From positions 325,610 to 389,609 of the forward strand of contig JBGURP010000033.1 of assembly GCA_045132055.1 (NCBI GenBank): DNA of 64,000 nt. The letters are read 5' to 3'. The notes below the pieces were generated by a model, which was given only the letters and a program-made list of their open reading frames with translations, made no database searches and had not been told where the DNA came from. This document shows positions 10,826-18,829 of this stretch, piece after piece (position 1 is the stretch's first letter; every line of letters begins with the position of its first letter). The stretch is from F23-D06 sp045132055. GTDB lineage: Bacteria > Bacteroidota > Bacteroidia > Bacteroidales > WCHB1-69. Position numbers and translations under genes: made by a program.

Positions 10826-13657
10826 ATGAAAAAGATATTTTTACTCACAGTTGTAATGTTAAGTCTGCTTTTTGTGCAGGCGCAGAATGTGATGGTTGGC
10901 TCATCCGTGTCACCTCAGGTTGGTTGTGACTTCACCGTGTACGATGTTGGTGGCGAGGCTAACGACTATTATCCCAATCGTGATGATCATGTGGTCTTGC
11001 GCTCCAATGATGCCACGCATCCTGCCGTCAAGGTGGACATCCCGTTGAATTTTTTCAATGTGCACAATTCAGATACCGTGTTTATCTACGATGGTCCCAA
11101 TATGGTGGACTCCATGTTGCTGGCCACGCTGAATGACTCGCTCGTGGCAGTGTACGGAGATGTTGTGCTTTCATTTGCGGCTACTATGCGCAGCCAGACT
11201 GGCGAACTGACCATCCGCTTCAAGACAGATGGCGCTAACAATGGCATGGGGTTCAAGATGTACTCCTCCTGTGTGCGGCTTTGTCAACGCGTGGAGATTC
11301 AGTTTGATCTCAACGCTTCCAATCATTTCCCGATTCTTCAACCCGACTCAGGCTATTATTACATGCAGCTTTGTCCGTATGATACAGTGCATTTGGTGGC
11401 CAGAGGCCGTTATCCGGATAATGACTATAATTACCATCAAAGCGACCCGACCTCTACTTTCAGATGGGATTTGGGCGACACTACCATTGAGACTGTAGGA
11501 GGTAATGTATTAGATTACTATTTTCCGCCCGGAAATGCTTTTGATCTTGCCCTGTTGATTATTGATAACCAAGGTTGTGAGGCCATTATGGCCAGGAAAG
11601 TCAGAGTGATGACGTCTGCTAACCCCATTCGTGAGCTTTCTCCCCTGCATCCGGTGTGTACGGGTGACGAGGTGAACCTGACAATAGGCTATGATATGAT
11701 TTCCAATATTCAGGTGGATACGATTAGTAGCTATAAGAATACAGCTCTGGGTGTTCCAGACACTATCTTCCTTCCTGACGGCCTTGACTGTGGATCCGGA
11801 TGTGCCTATACCTCTCCGGTGACTTTTGACATGTTCTCGCCGTCTGCGAAAATATCCTCGGTGAACGATATTCTGTATGTGCGGCTTGCCATTGAGCATT
11901 CTTGGATTGGAGATATTTATATTCGCCTGATTTGTCCTAACGGCCAATATGCCACGATTATGAAGTATGGTGGTTCTGGATCAACGAATTGTTTGAACAG
12001 TATTCCCCAGGCAGACCGTGGCTGGCAGGGGTCTCCCGGTCCCACTAGCTCTTATTTTGGCCTGTATTATGAACCAGATGGAACTAACAAGTGTAACCCC
12101 GCCGAGAGCCCTATCGGTACCTGCTGGAACTATTGCTGGTCTAACAATGTTACCGAAGGCTATCAGTATGCATGTGGCAATGGTTGGGTGTACGAAAGCT
12201 GCAACCATATTAACGGTAACTATGTGTCACCCACTGACACGTCCAATATGACTAATGTTTATCATCCAGATGACAATTTTTTCACCAAATTGCAGAACTG
12301 TCCGCTCAATGGAACATGGGCAATTCAGGTGATGGATGCTTGGAGCGGTGACAACGGCTATATCTGCGGTTGGGAGATGGCTTTGAATCCCTCCTTGCTT
12401 CCTACCAACTGGGGCTTCGATTTGACGGTTGATACCGCATATCTGATTGGTCCGGGTGCTGCTGAAGGCGTAGTTGTCCCAACGGATTCCGGTGATATTA
12501 CCTACGTCGCCCGTGTGGTGGACGATTTCGGATGCCAGTATGACACCAACATGGTGATGCGTGTCACTCAGTCTCCCGAACCGAACCTTGGTGAGGACAG
12601 GACCGAATGCTATGGTCAGCGTATTACACTCAACCCTGGCTACGAGGCCCCGAATACTACATACGTGTGGAGCACAGGTGATGATTCCCCGACTACAAGC
12701 GTGGTTACAGCAGGTCAATACACCGTTTATGTGGAGACGACAGACCCACAGACGGGAACTACGTGCCACGGAAGCGACACCATCAACCTGAAGTTCTATG
12801 ATATGCCTTTCTTTGACTTTGATGCCAACGTGGTGCAAGGATGTGCGCCGCTGGTCGTGAAGTTTAACAATAATTCCACCCCTGAGAATTCTGTGTACAA
12901 TTGGCAAATTATGAATGAAGATGCCATTGCGGTGCTTTCCTCCAATCAAAAAGAGCCTGTGTTCCAGATAGATGACCCTGGCACTTATTCTGTCAGCCTT
13001 GTGTCCACTACAGAAAATGGATGTAGCGATACAGTTATCAGATGGAATTATTTGAAAGTGAATTCACAACCGATAGCTGAATTTACCGCGGATCCTGAAA
13101 TTTCTTTGATGGGCGAGCATAACGGTGAAGTTCATTTCATTTGCTATTCCGATTCCGTATTGATGCTTTCTGACGGATGTCACTTCGTTTGGAACTTCGG
13201 GGACGGCGAGTCGGATACGACAGAGGTTTCGCCCAATCACACCTATGGCCAGTGGGGAGATTATCCTGTCACGCTTCATATTGAGACCGGTGACGGATGT
13301 GCCAGCGAGATTACCCACACGGTGGTCATTGAGCAGGACCTTATCTTCCCGAATGTGATTACACCGAACGGCGATGGCTCCAACGATGTGTTCGCTATTG
13401 AGAACTTGAATACGGATGTGAATCCGGAAGATCCTGACGGATACCGCAATAACAAGCTGGTGATTTTCGATCGCTGGGGCAAGAAAGTGTATGAAGCCAA
13501 GAATTATGACACTTTCGCCCGCGATGGCCAAATCCAGCTGGGAAGCCAGGTGTTTGATGCCTCTGGCGTGTCAGACGGCGTGTATTACTTCTCCTTCTAC
13601 TATAAAGGAAAAGCCAAGACAGTGAACTATAACGGTTCCTTGACGATTATTCGTTAG
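10826..13657 (+). CDS. CUB/P-domain/PKD surface protein with T9SS type B (gliding C-terminal) domain
   Basis: A 943-residue exported protein. A signal peptide (about 1-19, LLFVQAQ) is followed by a CUB-like domain (about 28-150; DTVFIYDGPN). A proprotein-convertase P-like domain at about 315-525 has LYVRLAIEHSWIGDIYIRL and ends in GWEMALNP. Ig-like and PKD segments follow (VWNFGDGESDTTEVSPNHTY at about 785). The C-terminal CHU_C/gliding-motility-associated domain spans about 850-943 (FPNVITPNGDGSNDVF ... IFDRWGKKVYE). No catalytic protease domain is seen despite the P-domain, so it is probably an adhesin or structural surface protein. The T9SS machinery genes are not in this window. Confidence 0.93.
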   Translation: MKKIFLLTVVMLSLLFVQAQNVMVGSSVSPQVGCDFTVYDVGGEANDYYPNRDDHVVLRSNDATHPAVKVDIPLNFFNVHNSDTVFIYDGPNMVDSMLLATLNDSLVAVYGDVVLSFAATMRSQTGELTIRFKTDGANNGMGFKMYSSCVRLCQRVEIQFDLNASNHFPILQPDSGYYYMQLCPYDTVHLVARGRYPDNDYNYHQSDPTSTFRWDLGDTTIETVGGNVLDYYFPPGNAFDLALLIIDNQGCEAIMARKVRVMTSANPIRELSPLHPVCTGDEVNLTIGYDMISNIQVDTISSYKNTALGVPDTIFLPDGLDCGSGCAYTSPVTFDMFSPSAKISSVNDILYVRLAIEHSWIGDIYIRLICPNGQYATIMKYGGSGSTNCLNSIPQADRGWQGSPGPTSSYFGLYYEPDGTNKCNPAESPIGTCWNYCWSNNVTEGYQYACGNGWVYESCNHINGNYVSPTDTSNMTNVYHPDDNFFTKLQNCPLNGTWAIQVMDAWSGDNGYICGWEMALNPSLLPTNWGFDLTVDTAYLIGPGAAEGVVVPTDSGDITYVARVVDDFGCQYDTNMVMRVTQSPEPNLGEDRTECYGQRITLNPGYEAPNTTYVWSTGDDSPTTSVVTAGQYTVYVETTDPQTGTTCHGSDTINLKFYDMPFFDFDANVVQGCAPLVVKFNNNSTPENSVYNWQIMNEDAIAVLSSNQKEPVFQIDDPGTYSVSLVSTTENGCSDTVIRWNYLKVNSQPIAEFTADPEISLMGEHNGEVHFICYSDSVLMLSDGCHFVWNFGDGESDTTEVSPNHTYGQWGDYPVTLHIETGDGCASEITHTVVIEQDLIFPNVITPNGDGSNDVFAIENLNTDVNPEDPDGYRNNKLVIFDRWGKKVYEAKNYDTFARDGQIQLGSQVFDASGVSDGVYYFSFYYKGKAKTVNYNGSLTIIR

Positions 13658-13679
13658 GTCGATTGTTTAGATATTGTTA

Positions 13680-13722
13680 AAAAAGATTTAACAGATTTAT
13701 GTTTGTTAAATCTTTTTTTTTT
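13680..13722 (+). terminator. Intrinsic terminator overlapping next promoter
   Basis: AAAAGATTTAACA pairs with TGTTAAATCTTTT around a 10-nt loop, followed by a long T-run. The T-run merges into the TATTTTTG promoter of the next gene (13722-13729). Confidence 0.85.
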
Positions 13723-13729
13723 ATTTTTG
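13722..13729 (+). promoter_or_regulatory. -7 element, probably leaderless gene
   Basis: TATTTTTG is followed by only four bases before ATG 13734. Because the box is centred near -7, transcription should begin at or beside the start codon. Confidence 0.65.
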
Positions 13730-13733
13730 CGGC

Positions 13734-14408
13734 ATGAAAACAAAGTTCAATTTTACCAATGGAGAATGGGCCGCATCGTTGGTTTTGGCGGGCTTTATCC
13801 TGTTCAGTTATCTGTTCTATTTCCTGTGTGATGGGGAAAAGAATCCAGCACCGGATATGGCACAGTATGCCGCTGTGTTTGAGGAATTCAATCTGCGGCA
13901 GAATCACATCCGAGATTCGTTGGCGAAGGTCCGGCGGACGGCCTATGCGAACCATTGTCTTTCAGATGATACGGTGCCACGCAAGAAGACTAAGCAACCC
14001 ATGTACGAGATTGTGAAAATAGACCTCAATCGCTGCGATTCAACTGATATTACTGTGGTGCCGATGTTCGGCAGCAAGCGGGCCGCCCGCCTGGTGGAAT
14101 ATCGCGACAAGTTGGGAGGATTCCATTCGCTTGCGCAACTGCGAGAGGTGTTTGTATTGCAGGATATTCCTATGGATTTGCTGGAGAAGTATTTCGTTGT
14201 GCATCCTGGGGACGTGCGCAAAATCAACATCAACAAGGCTACCTATAAGGAAATGATCGCTCATCCTTATTTCGATGCCTATCTGACCAAAACGATACTG
14301 AATTACAGAAGCAAAAATGGAGATATAACTTCATTTGAAGAACTCCAGCAGATTACGCATGCCTATGCCGAATTGATGGAGAAGCTGCGCTGGTATGTCG
14401 TGTTCTGA
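13734..14408 (+). CDS. Membrane-anchored helix-hairpin-helix (ComEA-like) protein
   Basis: A 224-residue protein with one N-terminal membrane segment (about residues 13-33, ASLVLAGFILFSYLFYFLC). The second half holds two helix-hairpin-helix modules: DLNRCDSTDITVVPMFGSKR with YRDKLGGF (about 100-140), and ININKATYKEMIAHPYF with YRSKNGDI (about 163-205). ComEA proteins bind DNA through such motifs during uptake, but the paired HhH helix and lack of other competence genes here leave the role open. It is convergent with queA, with only 2 bp between stop codons. Confidence 0.85.
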   Translation: MKTKFNFTNGEWAASLVLAGFILFSYLFYFLCDGEKNPAPDMAQYAAVFEEFNLRQNHIRDSLAKVRRTAYANHCLSDDTVPRKKTKQPMYEIVKIDLNRCDSTDITVVPMFGSKRAARLVEYRDKLGGFHSLAQLREVFVLQDIPMDLLEKYFVVHPGDVRKININKATYKEMIAHPYFDAYLTKTILNYRSKNGDITSFEELQQITHAYAELMEKLRWYVVF

Positions 14409-14410
14409 AA

Positions 14411-15628
14411 TTAGGGCAGGTAGAGGTTGGAGTCACCGTAGCTCAGGAAGCGATACTCGTGTTGTAACGCGTGCTCGTAGATGTCGCGCCAGCGATTGCC
14501 CACGAAGGCGGAGATGAGCAGCAGGAGCGTGCTCTGGGGCTGATGGAAGTTGGTGATGATGCCTTGGACCATGCGGGGCTGGTAGGTGGGCAAGATGATG
14601 AGGCTGGTGGCGCCGCGCAACAGGTCGGTCTGCTGGGCATGGAGGTGCTCCAGGATGGCTTGTAGCGACTCGTCTGCCGTGACTTGGCGCAGAGCTTCAT
14701 CATCGTAGATTTCCCACTGGCTGACTTTCAGCGGATCGGGACGATTGAGGCGGAGCTTGGCCCCCATGATGAACAGCGACTCCAGCGTACGGGCCACGGT
14801 CGTGCCCACTGCAATGCAGCGTTTGCCGATATACTGGGTTAGATGCTCGATGAGTGCCTCTGTGATGACGATTTTCTCCTCGTGCATGTAGTGCTCGCCG
14901 ATGGTTTCGCTGGTCACGGGTTTGAAAGTGCCTGCGCCTACGTGCAGCGTGACGAAATCCGTGTCGATGCCTTTCCGATGCAGGTCTTCGAAAACACTGT
15001 CCGTGAAGTGTAATCCAGCAGTGGGGGCAGCTACAGAACCATCGTGCTTGGCATAGACGGTCTGGTAGCGCAATTCGTCATTCTCGTCGGCGGCGCGTTT
15101 GATATAGGGTGGAAGCGGTATTTTGCCGTAATGTTCCAGCCATTCGGCGAAGGAGACACCATTGTCGTCCCAGCGGAACGTGACCTCGAAAGTGCTCTCC
15201 ACATTGTCGCCTTTGGTGGCCGTCACTGTAACAGTCTTGTTGCCCATGGGCACGGTGATTTGAAGCGGGTGTTTCCATCGTTTGGCGTTGCCCACCATGC
15301 ATTTCCACGTTACCTCGCCGGTTTGGGCAAAGGCGGTGGCGGGGTCGTTGGTGGGGTAGAGGGGCTCCAGACAGAATATTTCAATGGCAGCGCCGGTGGC
15401 GTTGTGCACGAGCAACCGCGCGTGTATGACCTTGGAGTTGTTGAACACCAACAGGCTCTCTTCCGGAATGAAATCTGGAAGATGATCGAAACGACTGTCA
15501 GTGATGCTGCCGTTCCGATAAACTAAAAGCTTGGAGTGGTCCCGCTGTGCGGCGGGGAAGAAGGCGATACGCTCCTCGGGGAGCTCGTAGTTGAAATCTT
15601 CAATCCGGATGTGTCGTGAATCTGTCAT
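14411..15628 (-). CDS. queA: tRNA preQ1(34) S-adenosylmethionine ribosyltransferase-isomerase QueA
   Basis: Catalyses transfer and isomerisation of the ribose of SAM to preQ1 at position 34 of tRNA to give epoxyqueuosine. The 405 residues include the family segments DSRFDHLPDFIPEESLLVFNNSKVI (abridged here), YQTVYAKHDGSVAAPTAGLH, LHVGAGTFKPV and the C-terminal ISAFVGN region. I start at ATG 15628 (MTDSRHIRIEDFNYELPEER). A TACTTTTG box at 15637-15644 excludes the 20-residue longer frame and leaves an 8-nt leader at most. Confidence 0.96.
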   Translation of the reverse strand: MTDSRHIRIEDFNYELPEERIAFFPAAQRDHSKLLVYRNGSITDSRFDHLPDFIPEESLLVFNNSKVIHARLLVHNATGAAIEIFCLEPLYPTNDPATAFAQTGEVTWKCMVGNAKRWKHPLQITVPMGNKTVTVTATKGDNVESTFEVTFRWDDNGVSFAEWLEHYGKIPLPPYIKRAADENDELRYQTVYAKHDGSVAAPTAGLHFTDSVFEDLHRKGIDTDFVTLHVGAGTFKPVTSETIGEHYMHEEKIVITEALIEHLTQYIGKRCIAVGTTVARTLESLFIMGAKLRLNRPDPLKVSQWEIYDDEALRQVTADESLQAILEHLHAQQTDLLRGATSLIILPTYQPRMVQGIITNFHQPQSTLLLLISAFVGNRWRDIYEHALQHEYRFLSYGDSNLYLP

Positions 15629-15636
15629 AGCGGCGG

Positions 15637-15644
15637 CAAAAGTA
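15637..15644 (-). promoter_or_regulatory. -7 promoter element of queA
   Basis: TACTTTTG on the minus strand, 8 nt before ATG 15628. The transcript is near-leaderless. Confidence 0.65.
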
Positions 15645-15705
15645 CAAAAAATCGGGGTTGGGGAAGGTTTTTTATCAAGGTATTCCAAGGTAAAGAAAAA
15701 AAGTG

Positions 15706-15713
15706 TACTTTTG
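15706..15713 (+). promoter_or_regulatory. -7 promoter element of tRNA pair
   Basis: TACTTTTG lies 12 nt upstream of the mature tRNA-Pro 5' end. Confidence 0.65.
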
Positions 15714-15725
15714 CAGCCGCAAAAA

Positions 15726-15803
15726 CGGGATATAGCGTAGTCCGGTTATCGCGCCTGCTTTGGGAGCAGGAGGTCGCAAGTTCGAATCTTGCTATCCCGA
15801 CCA
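15726..15803 (+). tRNA. tRNA-Pro (anticodon UGG)
   Basis: Full cloverleaf: acceptor CGGGATA/TATCCCG, anticodon arm CCTGC-TTTGGGA-GCAGG giving anticodon TGG, and T arm GCAAG-TTCGAAT-CTTGC. The CCA end is encoded (15801-15803). Confidence 0.96.
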
Positions 15804-15823
15804 ATTGAAGCTATAACAGCTAT

Positions 15824-15897
15824 GGTTCCGTAGCTCAACTGGATAGAGCAGCTGCCTTCTAAGCAGCAGGTTCTGCGTTCGAGTCGCAGCGGAATCA
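15824..15897 (+). tRNA. tRNA-Arg (anticodon UCU)
   Basis: Acceptor GGTTCCG/CGGAATC, anticodon loop CTTCTAA giving TCT, and T loop TTCGAGT. No CCA is encoded, unlike the tRNA-Pro 20 nt upstream, so it depends on the CCA-adding enzyme. Confidence 0.95.
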
Positions 15898-15902
15898 CAC
15901 CG

Positions 15903-15930
15903 AAAGGCATCCTGAATGGATGCCTTTTTT
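15903..15930 (+). terminator. Intrinsic terminator of tRNA operon
   Basis: Perfect 10-bp stem AAAGGCATCC/GGATGCCTTT with a 5-nt loop and a T-run. Confidence 0.9.
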
Positions 15931-15996
15931 GTTTTCTAAGTTCAGGCAATATTGGTGTCCTTTGTTCGTTGATAAACTGCGTTGCTTTGATTTTTT

Positions 15997-16004
15997 TATC
16001 TTTG
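15997..16004 (+). promoter_or_regulatory. -7 promoter element of ECF sigma gene
   Basis: TATCTTTG lies 56 nt upstream of ATG 16061. Confidence 0.55.
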
Positions 16005-16060
16005 CAAAAAGTTTTTTTTAATAGAACCCAAAGTTTTTATAATATTTTTCGTTATTCATA

Positions 16061-16621
16061 ATGAGTGAGCATACAAATGACCGAATCGCTCGATGGCTGG
16101 AGGGTTGCCTTGAGGGCAACAGAAGGGCTCAACACAAGCTGTTCAAGCACTTCTACAGTCCCATGTTCCGGCTCTGTATGCGCTATGCCGGCAGCACCGA
16201 CGAAGCGGAGGATATGCTCAACGAAGGTTTCTTGAAAGTGTTTTCTAACCTTGACAAATATGAAAACACAGGCTTTTTTGAATCGTGGATGAAACGGGTG
16301 ATGATCAACTCGGCGCTGGACTACAGAAGGAAATACAGTCCGAAGATGGAGCTGACCGACCTGGAAGAGGTGGCGGAGTCGTCGTCCATCGGTTATGATG
16401 TGAATACGGCGGTTTCTAATCTCTCTTCGGAGGCAATCGTCTCCCTGGTGCAGCAGCTTCCCCCGATGACCCGAACAGTGTTCAACCTGTTCGTGATGGA
16501 CGGTCTGTCCCATGCGGAAATCGCGCAGCAGCTGAACATCAGCGAAGGTACTTCCGCTTGGCACGTGAACGCCGCCCGCACCCGTCTCAAAAACGAGATT
16601 GTAAAACTGAATAACGAATAG
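16061..16621 (+). CDS. ECF-type RNA polymerase sigma-70 factor
   Basis: A 186-residue sigma factor. Region 2 spans about residues 22-95 (HKLFKHFYSPMFRLCMRYAG, DEAEDMLNEGFLKVF, FESWMKRVMINSALDYRRK). Region 4 spans about 125-180 with an HTH (HAEIAQQLNISEGTSAWHV). A linker of about 35 residues joins them. Bacteroidota ECF factors commonly control envelope or stress functions with a membrane anti-sigma encoded next door. That fits the following gene, which starts 3 nt after this stop. The regulon is unknown. Confidence 0.93.
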   Translation: MSEHTNDRIARWLEGCLEGNRRAQHKLFKHFYSPMFRLCMRYAGSTDEAEDMLNEGFLKVFSNLDKYENTGFFESWMKRVMINSALDYRRKYSPKMELTDLEEVAESSSIGYDVNTAVSNLSSEAIVSLVQQLPPMTRTVFNLFVMDGLSHAEIAQQLNISEGTSAWHVNAARTRLKNEIVKLNNE

Positions 16622-16624
16622 ACT

Positions 16625-17137
16625 ATGGCAGAATTTGACCAATTGATAAAAGAGAAAATGGAAAAGGCCCAGTACGCCTACCGTCCTTCCGCGTGGCGCA
16701 GCTTCGCGAAAAGCGCTGGTGTGCGCGCAGGATTGTCGGGCTTGCAAATAGCAGCCATTGCCGTGGCGGTGGTGGCCGTTGTCACCGGCATAACCCTGGG
16801 CGTTGTTTTCTCAGGACATCCCGTGCCCAGTAGTGAACAGGATGCAGTAGTCAGTGTACAGGATACCGTAGAGACGCAGCACGCTGCGTCTCCTGTCCAT
16901 GATAATGATGAACAAATTGCCGTAGAGACGTGCCATGGTGCGTCTCAGACACAGGATAAACAGGGTACAGCAAACAGTGCACAGGGTACAGTTGAGACGC
17001 AGCACGCTGCGTCTCAGCCAACCGACAACCGCCAGCGCCCTGCGTACGGCCGTCCTTTGGAAATTCTCGTGGACACCATTACAGAAATGGAGCCTACGGA
17101 CGAACAGTTGCGCCAGGGCAATAGCCGGCTTTTCTAA
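16625..17137 (+). CDS. Putative single-pass anti-sigma partner with repeat-derived tail
   Basis: A 170-residue protein translationally close (3 nt) to the ECF sigma gene. The cytosolic head (about residues 1-38, FDQLIKEKMEKAQYAYRPSAW) resembles the N-terminus of Bacteroidota anti-sigma proteins. One membrane helix follows (about 39-61, LQIAAIAVAVVAVVTGITLG). The extracytoplasmic region is built from three repeats (VETQHAAS, VETCHGAS, VETQHAAS) encoded by GAGACG...CGTCTC palindromes and flanking CAGGGTACA-like direct repeats. No zinc-binding anti-sigma motif is seen. The anti-sigma role is inferred from context; the tail looks like a captured repeat element rather than a folded domain. Confidence 0.75.
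   Translation: MAEFDQLIKEKMEKAQYAYRPSAWRSFAKSAGVRAGLSGLQIAAIAVAVVAVVTGITLGVVFSGHPVPSSEQDAVVSVQDTVETQHAASPVHDNDEQIAVETCHGASQTQDKQGTANSAQGTVETQHAASQPTDNRQRPAYGRPLEILVDTITEMEPTDEQLRQGNSRLF
16871..17015. repeat. Three palindromic repeats inside a coding sequence
   Basis: Copies lie at 16871-16892, 16925-16946 and 16994-17015. Copies 1 and 3 are 10-bp perfect inverted repeats (GAGACGCAGC/GCTGCGTCTC) with a 2-nt spacer. Copy 2 has the arms GAGACG/CGTCTC with a changed core. All lie in the same reading phase. Confidence 0.85.
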
Positions 17138-17186
17138 TTCACCTGTTTGTGTTATCGCTGTTCAAGAAAAAGTAAACATTTCACAA

Positions 17187-17219
17187 AAAAAAGACCGACT
17201 GAAAAGCCGGTCTTTTTTT
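17187..17219. terminator. Bidirectional intrinsic terminator
   Basis: AAAAGACCG/CGGTCTTTT stem with A and T runs on both sides, between the convergent putative anti-sigma gene and pepD. Confidence 0.85.
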
Positions 17220-17233
17220 GTATAGGTCAGAAC

Positions 17234-18691
17234 CTATTTCTTCGGGATGTTCTTGAGCACTTCCACGAGGAAGTCGAAGAACTTGCCGACGCTGTCGATG
17301 TTCACGCGCTCAACCGGGGAGTGCGGATGCTCGATGGTAGGACCGAAGGAAACCATGTCCCAATCAGGATAGCATGCGCCGAAGAGGCCGCATTCCAAAC
17401 CGGCGTGGATAGCCATGATTTTGGGTTCTTCTTTGAATTTCTTTTTGTAAACACTCTGGCAGGTTTTGAGGATGGGTGACTTCATGTTGGGTTTCCATCC
17501 CGGATAAGCGCCGGAGAGTTCGATGCCGCATTCAGCGAGTTCTGCGATGGCGGTCATTCTGTCACCGAGGGCGTTCTTAGCGCTATCCACGGAGCTGCGG
17601 AGCAGACAGGTGACGCTCATGGTGCCGTTCTCAGCCTTGATGGCAGCCACGTTGTTAGAAGTCTCTACCAAGTTCTCCATGGAGTCGCTCATGCGGAGCA
17701 CACCATTAGGAATAGCAAACACCATGTTGATGAACTGGTTCTGTGCTTTGGTGCGGATTACCTTCTTGGGCGTATCCACTGCCTTCACGCTGACAGAGAG
17801 GTTCTCTTCTGTGGCGGAGAACTCGGCCTTGAGCGTTTCGTCGAACTTCTTGGCGAAGGTCTTGAATGCGGTGGCTTTCTTGGCGGGAACAGCCAGGATG
17901 GCGTTTACCTCACGCGGGATGGCGTTGCGCAGGCCACCGCCGTTGATGGAGGCCAGACATGCACCGTATTCCTTGATGGCGGTGGTGATGAAGCGCGTGG
18001 CAATCTTGTTGGCGTTGGCGCGTCCCAAGTTGATGTCCATGCCGGAGTGGCCGCCGTGCAGACCCGTGACAATGAGCTGGAAGCCCTTCATGTCAGCAGG
18101 TGTCGGCATGGTTGTGTATTTGCGCTCGAAGTTGGCATCCAGACCGCCGGCGCAACCCACATACAATTCACCCTCCGTCTCAGAGTCGAGGTTGATGAGG
18201 ATTTTGCCTTTCACAAATCCCTTCTTCAAACCGAAGGCGCCGGTCATGCCGGTTTCTTCGTCGATGGTGACCAAAATCTCCATCGGACCGTGTTTTACGC
18301 CCGGGGTGGTGACACATGCCAATGCAGCGCACACGCCGATGCCGTTGTCTGCACCGAGGGTGGTTCTGTTGGCACGAACCCAGCCCTTGTCGATGATCGG
18401 CTCAATGGGGTTCTTCAGGAAGTCGAACTTCGGATCGTCGGCTTGCGGCACCATGTCGGTGTGACCTTGCAGAATCACAGGGGTGAGGTTTTCCATGCCC
18501 TTGGTGGCCGGAACGGTGAACAGCAGGTTGCCGGTCTTGTCTTGTTCAACTTTCACTTTGTGATCTTTTGCCCATTGTTTCATCCATTTGATGGCAGCAT
18601 CCTCGTGTTTGGAAGGGTGCGGGCAGTCGCAAAGGTTTGCAAAATTCTCCCACAAATCGTGGGGATACAGTTTCAATAAGTCTTTGTTCAT
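17234..18691 (-). CDS. pepD: Aminoacyl-histidine dipeptidase (M20, PepD)
   Basis: Cytosolic dinuclear-zinc dipeptidase for Xaa-His dipeptides, 485 residues as usual for the family. Metal and catalytic motifs are present: LQGHTDMVPQ (about 75), LGADNGIG (about 116), DEETGMTGAFGL (about 144), a lid domain with LHGGHSGMDINLGR, and HSPVERV near residue 455. No TAnnTTTG box is evident in the 118 bp upstream, so it may be read from the BatA-like gene upstream on the same strand. Confidence 0.95.
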   Translation of the reverse strand: MNKDLLKLYPHDLWENFANLCDCPHPSKHEDAAIKWMKQWAKDHKVKVEQDKTGNLLFTVPATKGMENLTPVILQGHTDMVPQADDPKFDFLKNPIEPIIDKGWVRANRTTLGADNGIGVCAALACVTTPGVKHGPMEILVTIDEETGMTGAFGLKKGFVKGKILINLDSETEGELYVGCAGGLDANFERKYTTMPTPADMKGFQLIVTGLHGGHSGMDINLGRANANKIATRFITTAIKEYGACLASINGGGLRNAIPREVNAILAVPAKKATAFKTFAKKFDETLKAEFSATEENLSVSVKAVDTPKKVIRTKAQNQFINMVFAIPNGVLRMSDSMENLVETSNNVAAIKAENGTMSVTCLLRSSVDSAKNALGDRMTAIAELAECGIELSGAYPGWKPNMKSPILKTCQSVYKKKFKEEPKIMAIHAGLECGLFGACYPDWDMVSFGPTIEHPHSPVERVNIDSVGKFFDFLVEVLKNIPKK

Positions 18692-18781
18692 TTTTTTATT
18701 GGGTTTAAAAGTTTATAATGTTCGTGTTTTTATTTGTGAGAGGCGATGTGCACACTCTATTATGAATTATTTCTACTCTTA

Positions 18782-18829
18782 CTCTCTAATCTTTTAATCT
18801 TTTAATCTTTTAATCTCTCATCTCTCTCG
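18782..18829. repeat. Period-7/9 tract at BatA-like gene 3' end
   Basis: TCTCTAATC, three CTTTTAATC units and TCTCATCTCTC. On the minus (mRNA) strand this is purine-rich. It overlaps the stop of the BatA-like gene, so the last codons (GAG ATG AGA GAT TAA) come from the repeat. Confidence 0.75.

Noticed and set aside
10826..13657. Secreted subtilisin-like protease, suggested by the P-domain
   Set aside because: No Asp-His-Ser catalytic domain is present; the P-like domain is flanked by CUB and PKD modules only.
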